From Bacteroidales bacterium (GTDB taxonomy: Bacteria; Bacteroidota; Bacteroidia; Bacteroidales; F082): a DNA stretch of 48,502 nt. The stretch spans positions 1 through 48,502 of the forward strand of contig JAFWRA010000201.1 in assembly GCA_017508895.1 (NCBI GenBank), read 5' to 3'. Of the stretch, positions 15,712-24,700 are shown piece after piece (positions within the stretch are counted from its first letter, which is position 1; every line of letters starts with the position of its first letter). Both the position numbers and the translations under genes were made by a program. A model generated the notes under the pieces. It saw only the letters and a list, made by a program, of their open reading frames with translations. It was not told the origin of the DNA and made no database searches.

Positions 15712-16755
15712 ATGAAATTAAGCACTTTACAATTCGGAAAGGCGATGAGTGCCGCCTTGTTCGTCCTGCTGCTGGTGGCGGGAATGAAGAATGCACTTGC
15801 ACAGAACCTTGTTGCGACATTGCAACACGAGGGTACTATTACAGGTACATATTTTGGTCAGAACGCACTTGTATCGGCATATAATGCTGCTAGTGATGGC
15901 GACATCATTACGCTTTCAAGTGGAGTATTTGTTGGTACGTCGATTTATAAAGCGGTGACCATTCATGGGGCAGGTTGTGTTGATGATACTATTACTGGTG
16001 TAGGAAGAACACAAGTTTCTTCTTTTGGAGTATCAAAAAGTGGTTATAGCGAAGCTTCTAATTCTATATTCGAGGGCATTTATTTTAGTACTACAATAAA
16101 TTTTTATGCCTATGGCTCGCCGATAACTAATGTTACATTTAGAAAATGTAATATTGATGCTATTACATATAGCACTAATGGTTCTACCTATAATAACATT
16201 CAATTTGAAAATTGTGTTATAAAGTCATTTTCGTTTCAGAGGTTTCTTGACGCATCTTTTGTCAATAGTGTGGTAAAGTTTTCCAACTATAATCATGGCG
16301 ATATATACAAATGTACTTCCTTCCATAATTCTGTAGCACTTTTTAATGATGGCTTAAATATCAATAACCTAATAGCTTACAATAGCATCTTTGCTACGAT
16401 TTCGAATCATACCGTTTCAAATTGTACTTTTTTCAACTGTCTCAATATAAAGAAAGGAGAAACTTCATTGTTTGATGGACAGACTTGTAATACTGTTATG
16501 GAAGTGAATGACTATTCGGATGTGTTTGAGACCTTTAACGGCACTGTTTCTTACGATAACATTTATCAGTTGAAAAATGACATTGCCACGAGCTTTTTGG
16601 GACATGACGGAACAGAGGTTGGTCTCTATGGTGGTATGTTGCCTTATCGTACGCGTCCCCATTATATGATTATTAGGAATTGCAATGTGGCAGGTAGAAC
16701 GACTATAGATAACAAGTTAAGTGTGGAAATCGAGTTGATTGATGAGGACGAATAA
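15712..16755 (+). CDS. Secreted right-handed beta-helix (pectin-lyase-like fold) protein
   Basis: This 347-residue protein has a signal peptide (about 1-30, GMKNALAQ). The opening ALVSAYNAASDGDIITLSSGVFVGTS and KAVTIHGAGC is typical of parallel beta-helix proteins, and short Asn/Cys-rich rungs follow (VTFRKCNIDAI, IQFENCVIKSF, VSNCTFFNCL). No catalytic residues of polysaccharide lyases were recognised, so it may be a binding or structural protein. The start at 15712 was chosen for the signal peptide. An in-frame ATG at 15607 would overlap the promoter. No T9SS sorting domain is seen. The next gene begins 18 bases downstream, so the two form an operon. It is more AT-rich than the flanking 3' modules. 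Confidence 0.82.
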   Translation: MKLSTLQFGKAMSAALFVLLLVAGMKNALAQNLVATLQHEGTITGTYFGQNALVSAYNAASDGDIITLSSGVFVGTSIYKAVTIHGAGCVDDTITGVGRTQVSSFGVSKSGYSEASNSIFEGIYFSTTINFYAYGSPITNVTFRKCNIDAITYSTNGSTYNNIQFENCVIKSFSFQRFLDASFVNSVVKFSNYNHGDIYKCTSFHNSVALFNDGLNINNLIAYNSIFATISNHTVSNCTFFNCLNIKKGETSLFDGQTCNTVMEVNDYSDVFETFNGTVSYDNIYQLKNDIATSFLGHDGTEVGLYGGMLPYRTRPHYMIIRNCNVAGRTTIDNKLSVEIELIDEDE

Positions 16756-16773
16756 TTGGAAAGGGCTAAAGCC

Positions 16774-19700
16774 ATGAGACGATGCTTACTTACTTTGAAC
16801 TGTCTGATGCTCTGTCTGGCTTTGAGGTCGCAGTCGCTCTATAACTGTCGCTATTGGTTCGATCAAAATTATGAACAGGCTTCGACGACTACCTTTAGCA
16901 GCGACTTCTTCCAGATGGAAGTGGATGCAGGCATGTTAACGAATGGGCTGCACACAATGTGTCTTATGGTCATGGATACTACAGGGACTTGGTGCGCTCC
17001 ACAACAATATTTGTTTTACCAGACTTTAACTGGGGCTCCAACAAATCCGAACGAGGTGGTATGCCATTTTTGGTTCGATGAGGATTTTGAGCACATGCAG
17101 TCGATGCCTTTTGGAACTGGCCAGTTCATGTTGGATGCGGAAGGCCTTGAGGAAGGTCTTCACTTGCTGTATGTGCGTTTGGAAGCTGACGACTTAACAT
17201 CAACGGAGAGTTACATGTTCTATAAAGAGTTGGTGGAAGAACCTATGGAAAATGTGGCTTATCGCTGCTGGTTTGACCATGACTACAGTACGTTGCAAAC
17301 GGGATTTATCGGTAATGGCGTTTTCGAGTTGGACACCGATTCGTTGTCTGGTGGGATACATACTTTAGATATTCAACTCGACAACGGCACTTTAACCGCA
17401 CCACAATGTTATGTATTCTACAAAACTCAAAACGAACAAATTGCCAGATGGGAATACATAATAAATGATGACATAACCCAACGGTATGTCACAAACTTGT
17501 CGCCATATTTGGACACCTTGAATATCATTGCTTTATTGCCTGTTGAGACATGGCCTATTCGTAGTACTTGCTTCCATTTTCATACAAATGGAGACGAACC
17601 ATACGTTAATGCAAAGAACAAGATTACTTTCCGTTTTTGGGACACACAGGAGCATTATGTCGAACAATCTTCATTTTATGTGGATGAAAATGTAATAGAA
17701 AGTATTGCTGCAAATGTTTTTGAACGAAACACCACGGAAACCTTTGCTTCTCCTCGTAACAACCAAATCAGTTGGTTCAAATTGGAGGCAAACAGGGGCG
17801 ATTATTTGTCTTTCCAAGCGGACAAGGCCTGCACGATGCAGCTTTTTGCACCATCAGGTGAAGAGGTTTATGTTGCTTCAGGGCCTGAATCCATACAAGA
17901 AGTTGGTTTAAATGTTTGGGAAGACGGTGTTTATTATTTGGCTGTGCACGATGTCACGGGAAGCGGTGAAACGGTTTCGGTAACTTATAATTGGTTAAAT
18001 AGATATGCAGTCGTGTCATTCGATGTGCATTTGGTAGGCAATGGTGGTTGTTCTACCATCACTTTCAAAGGTAACGGTTTCAACAGCCTGTTGGATGTTT
18101 ATTTGGTAAACGCGCAAAATGATACCATTAGACAATTGGATATTGGACATGAGAGCAATACCACCACTACGGTGTCCTGGAATTTCTATCAAGAGAATAT
18201 GGGCGTTTATGATGCCGTGTTTGAGTTCTATGAGGAAACTATACGGATTAATGGTGCTTTGGAAGTGCAGGAGCCTGTGGATATTGTGCTGACTTCTACG
18301 GTATCATACCCATCGGCATTTTTGAGGAATACGCCTTGTACGTATACATATACTATTACTAATAATGGGAATATGACGGCATATAATGTGCCATTATATT
18401 TGTATATCTCTACAGAAGATTTTGGTCTTTATAGTATTCATATTGACGGACTGGAAACACAAAGTTTCTATGATTGTGTGAAGGACTTATATGAATGGAA
18501 TGAATTGGAAAAAAGAAATCTAAAAGAGTATAGTGATGTTGTAGGTGTTGATTATTATTTTGTTAAATCGATTGATATTGGTGATAATGGGGTAGATAGT
18601 GTTTTGATACGATCTGGAAATTTTTATTTAGAGATACCTCCATATACAACAAGGACAATTTCATTAAGATTGACTTCTTTTAGCAGCATAGATACTTGGT
18701 TTACTTGCCCTAACGAGTGGCTTCCCATTGTTGAACAACAGAATCGTTTAGTTTTTTTCGATGGATCAAATAGTCGTTCTTGGTGGGATTTTTGTTGTTG
18801 GCATGCAGGTGTTGAATTTATGTTGAATGGTGTAGGAATAGGTGCCTCCATCTTTTCGATGCTCTTTTCAGTAGAAGCAGCGGCGACTATGGGGGCAGCC
18901 GCAGCTGCAGGGGCGACAGCATTAGTTCCTACACCTGCCTCACCCGTTGCGTTGAGTACGGCTGGAGCACTGTTGGCAGCGGCTGAAGCGGATGCATCTA
19001 TGGCTTTAGCTACTGCTCTTCTAAGCTGTGTGGCAAGTGCATTAGCTACTTCGTCTTCTGAAATAGCTAATGGCTTATGTGGTGGGGAAATAAAAACGAG
19101 AGATAGAGCGATTTCTTGGGGTGGATTAGTAATGGGTTGTCTTTCTGGACCTTTTAGCACAATTGGTTCAATTCCGAGTAATATTGCAAGTGTAATAAGC
19201 ATGCTTAGTGGGGTGTATTCTATGGCACACAATGAAGTTAATCCTTGTACCGATGGGAATTCTAATGGTGGTCATTCTACTGCTGTCACCCCCCTCGACC
19301 CCAACGACATTCGTGGCTACCTCTCTGAATCCGGCAGCCACTATATGCGTCAGGAAATCCAGAATGTGCAGTATGAGATTGAGTTTGAGAACGACACCAC
19401 TTTGGCCACCGCTGCGGCGCATACCATCATCGTGCGCGACACCTTGGATGCCACCAAGTTCGACTTGAACTCTTTGGCCGCCCGCAGTGTCACCATTGGC
19501 GACAAGCGTTTGGAACTCAACGGTGAACAAACCTTTGCCCGCACTTTGGATATGCGTCCAGAGTTATATGTTATTGCGCAAATCGAACAGGACTACGACC
19601 CAACCACAGGCATAGTAGAATGGACTATCCAATCCCTTGACCCGATGACGATGGAACCCACCGACAATCCTTATCAAGGTGTGTTGCCCGTCAATTACTC

Positions 19701-21366
19701 TGGCAACGGTGTGGGCTTCATCGACTACAGCATCAACCTGAAACAAGCCTTTGCCGACGGCACCGCTATCAGCAACCGCGCCGGTATCATCTTCGACCAA
19801 AACGATGTCATCATGACGCCTACATGGACGAATGTTGTCGATGCTGAGACACCCACCTCGTATATCGAGGAAGTGACCCCCATGGCGGATAGTCTGAACT
19901 TCGTTTTTGTTTCGCAAGACAACCGTTCGGGCGTGTGGTACCACAGCTTGTACTATCGTAACGCATCCACCGACCAGGAATGGCAGGTGAGGAAGGCGCA
20001 AATCTTTGAAGACAGTTTTGTGCTGCATCTTGAGGACTTGCTGACCACCGAATACTTGGTCATAGCCGTCGACTCGGCTGGCAACCGCGAGGATAAGGAC
20101 ATGGTGGCGGAGTACATCTACACGGCTTCGGGTCTCCATTTCGTCACAGAAGGCAACTGGAGTAACGACTCTAATTGGGAAGACTGCACAATGCCCGGAA
20201 TCAATGATGTGGTCTTCATTGATGCATCATGCCAACTTGACCAAGATGCTGAAGTGGCAGTATTGGTGGTTGCTGACGGGCAGACTCTTACCGTGCAATC
20301 AGGTAAAACGCTTACAGTCAATGGTCTCCTATCCAACACTTCAGCAGAAGGTTTGGTCATTGAGGATGGCGCTCAGATAGTGAATGCTTCTGCAAATGTC
20401 GCAGCCACATTGAAGAAGGATGTCCAAGCCTACAATAACGGTGATGCGGAAGGTTGGTACACCATCGCCTCGCCAATGAACGGCATGGCCATTGAGGGCA
20501 GTGGCTACGTCACACCTGAATACGACTTGTATCGTTACAACGAGACCAACCTTAACGGTGAGGAATGGGAGAACTACAAGGCCAATCTTGCAGATTTCAC
20601 CACCTTCGAGAAGGGTAGAGGTTACCTCTTTGCCAACAGCAACAGCTTCTCGCCCGTCTTTATTGGTACGTTGAACAACATGGATGTCACTTGCTCCTTG
20701 ACATACACCAACCGGCCTAATGACCCGCTCAGCGGCTTCAATCTCATCGGCAACCCGTTCCCGCATAATATATACAAGGGCTCAGGTGCAGCCATTGATA
20801 ATGTCAACTTGGCTTCGGGCTATTACACGCTGACCAATGAAGGCACATGGCAAGCGCATACCTTTGAAGATGCCATCTTGCCTGGTCAAGGCATCTTGGT
20901 GAAGGCCACAGCTCCAACCGTCTTGACGATAGCCAAGAGCACTGCCGTCGCCACTTCGGAAACGGGTGGAGCCAAGAGGGAGACCGGCGCGTTGAGCATC
21001 AGCGTCAAGGGCGAAAACGGTCAGGATCAGGCATTCGTGTACTTCGGCCGTGGTAACAGCATGGAGAAGATGGGTGGCTTTGTCGCACAGGAACCGCGCC
21101 TTTGGGTCCGCGACAACGGCAAGGATTACGCCATCGCACACATGGAGAAAGCCTGTGAGACGCTGGAACTCTGTTTCAGCTGCAAACAGGTGGGCGACTT
21201 CACCCTGACCGTCGACAGAAACGAGACGGAATTCGAATACCTGCAACTGGTTGACCACGTCACTGGCTTGACAGTGGATTTGTTAAAACAGCCAGCCTAT
21301 GTCTTCCAAGCCGCCGGACAAGAACCTGAAGCCCGTTTCAGTATCAGATTCAAAGTGGCGGAATAA
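16774..21366 (+). CDS. Giant secreted multidomain surface protein with central Ala-rich hydrophobic segment
   Basis: This protein has 1530 residues. The ATG at 16774 gives a signal peptide. A TTG at 16756 in the same frame is less likely. Three repeats near the N-terminus (about 25-215) share C(R/H)(Y/F/C)WFDxD and a final YxFYKT. A beta-rich part follows, then a striking Ala/Ser/Gly-rich hydrophobic stretch at about 681-769, and a conserved-repeat domain beginning LDPNDIRGYLSESGSHYM (about 835-1030). The last 400 residues (VTEGNWSNDSNW ... RFSIRFKVAE) form a module nearly repeated at the end of 27183-29975. No type A sorting domain is visible. Base composition changes sharply near 19285, AT-rich before and richer in GC after, suggesting a mosaic gene. 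The function is unknown, presumably surface adhesion. Confidence 0.82.
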   Translation: MRRCLLTLNCLMLCLALRSQSLYNCRYWFDQNYEQASTTTFSSDFFQMEVDAGMLTNGLHTMCLMVMDTTGTWCAPQQYLFYQTLTGAPTNPNEVVCHFWFDEDFEHMQSMPFGTGQFMLDAEGLEEGLHLLYVRLEADDLTSTESYMFYKELVEEPMENVAYRCWFDHDYSTLQTGFIGNGVFELDTDSLSGGIHTLDIQLDNGTLTAPQCYVFYKTQNEQIARWEYIINDDITQRYVTNLSPYLDTLNIIALLPVETWPIRSTCFHFHTNGDEPYVNAKNKITFRFWDTQEHYVEQSSFYVDENVIESIAANVFERNTTETFASPRNNQISWFKLEANRGDYLSFQADKACTMQLFAPSGEEVYVASGPESIQEVGLNVWEDGVYYLAVHDVTGSGETVSVTYNWLNRYAVVSFDVHLVGNGGCSTITFKGNGFNSLLDVYLVNAQNDTIRQLDIGHESNTTTTVSWNFYQENMGVYDAVFEFYEETIRINGALEVQEPVDIVLTSTVSYPSAFLRNTPCTYTYTITNNGNMTAYNVPLYLYISTEDFGLYSIHIDGLETQSFYDCVKDLYEWNELEKRNLKEYSDVVGVDYYFVKSIDIGDNGVDSVLIRSGNFYLEIPPYTTRTISLRLTSFSSIDTWFTCPNEWLPIVEQQNRLVFFDGSNSRSWWDFCCWHAGVEFMLNGVGIGASIFSMLFSVEAAATMGAAAAAGATALVPTPASPVALSTAGALLAAAEADASMALATALLSCVASALATSSSEIANGLCGGEIKTRDRAISWGGLVMGCLSGPFSTIGSIPSNIASVISMLSGVYSMAHNEVNPCTDGNSNGGHSTAVTPLDPNDIRGYLSESGSHYMRQEIQNVQYEIEFENDTTLATAAAHTIIVRDTLDATKFDLNSLAARSVTIGDKRLELNGEQTFARTLDMRPELYVIAQIEQDYDPTTGIVEWTIQSLDPMTMEPTDNPYQGVLPVNYSGNGVGFIDYSINLKQAFADGTAISNRAGIIFDQNDVIMTPTWTNVVDAETPTSYIEEVTPMADSLNFVFVSQDNRSGVWYHSLYYRNASTDQEWQVRKAQIFEDSFVLHLEDLLTTEYLVIAVDSAGNREDKDMVAEYIYTASGLHFVTEGNWSNDSNWEDCTMPGINDVVFIDASCQLDQDAEVAVLVVADGQTLTVQSGKTLTVNGLLSNTSAEGLVIEDGAQIVNASANVAATLKKDVQAYNNGDAEGWYTIASPMNGMAIEGSGYVTPEYDLYRYNETNLNGEEWENYKANLADFTTFEKGRGYLFANSNSFSPVFIGTLNNMDVTCSLTYTNRPNDPLSGFNLIGNPFPHNIYKGSGAAIDNVNLASGYYTLTNEGTWQAHTFEDAILPGQGILVKATAPTVLTIAKSTAVATSETGGAKRETGALSISVKGENGQDQAFVYFGRGNSMEKMGGFVAQEPRLWVRDNGKDYAIAHMEKACETLELCFSCKQVGDFTLTVDRNETEFEYLQLVDHVTGLTVDLLKQPAYVFQAAGQEPEARFSIRFKVAE

Positions 21367-21387
21367 ACAATGTGATTTTGTTTAAAT

Positions 21388-21422
21388 AAACGGTCATCTC
21401 ATTCGAGGTGGCCGTTTGTTTT
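21388..21422 (+). terminator. Terminator, shared cassette copy 1
   Basis: Stem AAACGGTCATCTC pairs with GAGGTGGCCGTTT (with G-T pairs) around an ATTC loop, followed by GTTTT. Near-identical hairpins follow the genes ending at 29975 and 36248. Confidence 0.88.
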
Positions 21423-21434
21423 ATGGCTAGTGCA

Positions 21435-21590
21435 TAAATCATTTTCCAACCTTTAATCTTCTCGAAGCCCTTGAAAGTTCTGCAAGCCGATAGGATATTT
21501 AGTCATAACGCACTAATCTTGTATTCTGTCCGCAAAATTACAAAAGATCATTAAACTTGGCAGGTTGCATTGTTTTTTCTTATCTTTGCC
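21435..21590 (+). repeat. 156-bp direct repeat carrying a promoter, copy 2
   Basis: This is the duplicate of 15485-15640, offset by exactly 5950 bp. The promoter elements are TTG (21557-21559) and TATCTTTG (21581-21588), spaced by 21 bases. The leader from 21591 to the start codon at 21715 shows no further recognisable element. Confidence 0.92.
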
Positions 21591-21714
21591 CCTTAATTTA
21601 CGAAACAAAAGTCTAACCAAATCGAATTGAAATGAATACAGCGCATTGGGCGCAATAGCGAAAAAACGGCATATCATAAATAAGGAAAACACAAACAATT
21701 CAAATCCTAATATT

Positions 21715-24700
21715 ATGAACAAAAGATCTTTACATCCAAAAAGGGCGCTCCGCTCCGTCCTGTTCATCCTGCTGCTGAGTGCGGTGGGAATGGCAAATGT
21801 TTTTGCGGCAAACCATGATTTTACCTCTGTGGCCGCCAATGGGCAGACACTTTATTACAAAATCACCTCCAATACGACCAACTCTCGAACGGTGATGGTG
21901 ACGCATCCTAATAGTGATACTTATGGTATTTCTTCAGGTCCTAATGATTATAACTATGCAGGGAATCCATATGGTAATGGTGGTTCATCTATTTACTATT
22001 CTAGACCAACTGGCAACCTCATCATTCCTTATTATGTGGAATACAACGGCATCAGCTATTCGGTAACTGCTATTGATGATTATGCGTTTGGAACAACATA
22101 TTCTTATAGCAGTAGTAATCCCAATTTTTATGCTTGCACAGGCCTTACTTCTGTGGTCATTCCTGCTTCGGTGCAGACGATTGGCAATCAAGCGTTCGCT
22201 CGTTGCTCAGGTTTAACCACGGTTACCATCCCAACATCAGTAACTTCAATTGGCAGTGAAGTGTTTCGCTATTGCAGCAATTTGGTTACGGTCAATTTCA
22301 ATGCTACCAACTGTAGTAGTGTTGGTAGCAACACATGGGAAAGTTGCACGAAATTCACCACATTGAATTTGGGCAATACCGTTACCAGAATTCCTAATTA
22401 CGGTTTCCAAGGTGCTACAAAAATTGCTTCTGTCACACTGCCAAATAGTTTGACAACCATCGGCACTGCTGGTTTTTCTCAATGCACGTCACTTACTACA
22501 ATTACTTGCGGCAATGCCAGCACCTTGGCTACCGTCAGCAGTTATTCTTTCCAGAATTGTTCCAACTTGGCCAATATCAATCTTCCCAACACAGTAACCA
22601 CCATAGGCAATTATTCTTTTGCTGGTTGTTCAAAGTTGAAGTCAACTTTAACAACGCAATTGCTTCCCAATTCGCTTCAAAGCATCGGTAACTATGCATT
22701 CCAGAATGCCACCACCTTGGCCTACATCCGTATCCCCAGCACGCTGACATCTCTTGGCAAGTATGCCTTCCAAGGCTGTACGGCTTTGAACACTGTGGAT
22801 TATGAGGCCACCAACTGCACCTATTCAGGTACGCAAGCTGAGCCGCCTTTCTTCGGCTGTTCTGCTCTGGCCACGGTGATGGTGAGTGATAATGTTACAC
22901 AAATCCCTGATTACTGTTTCAAGGATTGCACCGCCCTCACTAATCTTACTTTGCGCAACGGCCTGACATCAATCGGAACATACGGTTTCTATGAATGCCG
23001 TAATATCAACTCATTGGTGCTTCCTGTTAGCGTAACCAGCATTGGTAGTTTCGCCTTCGGCAATGCATACGATATGCAATTAACCCGTGTGGAGTCGCAC
23101 AACACCACTCCTCCTACCATTGGCGGTGAAGTGGCTTTTGCCTCGGGACAGACCATTTATGTGCCCAATGCCTCGGTCAGCGCCTATCAATCGGCGGAGT
23201 ATTGGAGCGGTTACAACATTGTGGGCATGGATCAACATTATGACTTCAGCCAAGCCTGCTCGTCGGGTCAAACCTTATATTACATCATAGAAGATGCTGC
23301 CCAGCATAAGGTGAAAGTCACCTATGCCAAGGAATACAATGGCTATTACTATCAAGGCCATCCCGAACCAGCAGGGGGCGTTGTCATCCCTACAACGGTT
23401 TCTTACAATGGCCAGAATTATACTGTGACCAATATTGACGAAAACGCATTCAAGGATTGTATCCGTATGACGGCTGTCACCATCCCGACCAGCATCAATA
23501 CCATTGGCGAAACCGCTTTTTCGGGCTGCACAGGTTTGGTCACGGTCAATTATAACGCCATCAATTGCACCACCATGGGCAGCAGCGCATCGCCCGTTTT
23601 TGCCAACTGCACCTCACTTACCACTTTGAACATCGGCACAGGCGTTACCACCATTCCAGCCTACGCTTTCAAGAATTGCTCACACCTCAACTGCAATTTG
23701 GTGTTTCCCAACTCCATGCTCACCATCGGTGAAGAAGCTTTTTATGGCTGTTCCGCAATGATCAGCCAACTCAACTTCCCGAATGCCGTCACTGCGATAG
23801 GCGACAGTGCCTTCTACAACTGTTCCAGCTTGATTGGCAACTTGCGCCTTGGAACGGCAGTGACCACGGTAGGGGCATCGGCTTTCCAAGGTTGCACGAA
23901 CTTGACCACCCTGACCATGTATAATGCCATGGAGCAAATCGGGGCATCGGCTTTTAGAGGATGTACCGGATTAGGCGAAACGGTCACGATCCCCAATAGT
24001 GTCGTGCAAATCGGAGCTGATGCGTTCAAAGACTGCTCGGGCATTACGGGCCTCGTCTTAGGGACAGCCCTTGAAAGCATTGGAAACAATGCTTTTGAGA
24101 ATTGTACGGGGCTGGCGGTTGCCATCGAGTTGCCTAGTTCGGTTGCCAACGTTGGCGAAAACGCGTTCAAGGCTTCGGGCATTACTGGAATCACCATTCC
24201 CAACACGGTGACTTCCATGAATACGGGAGCCTTCATGAATTGCACAAGCTTAACCCAAGTCGACATCCAAAACAACAAAATAGCTGCGTCCCAGTTTGAG
24301 GGTTGCACGGCTTTGACATCAATCACAATTCCCGCCACAGTAACGACAATGCTCGAGAACGCCTTTAAGAACTGTACGGGATTGACCACCGTTACAATGC
24401 AAAACGAGACCATCGGTGTTTCGGCATTTGAAGGTTGTACCGGCTTGGCCTCAATGTTAATTCCTGACTGCATCACCAGCATCGGTGAAAAAGCATTCTA
24501 CAACTGCTCGGGATTGACCACTGTGAATGTGCCCTATACTGTGACTTCTATAGGCACATCAGTTTTTGAGAATTGCACATCGCTCACCATTGTAACCCTC
24601 AACAACCTAGTTATTGCTGCCAATCAGTTCAAGGGTTGCACAGGCATGGTTGAATTCACAATACCTTCCCAAATCAACAGTGTGGGCGAAAATGCCTTGT

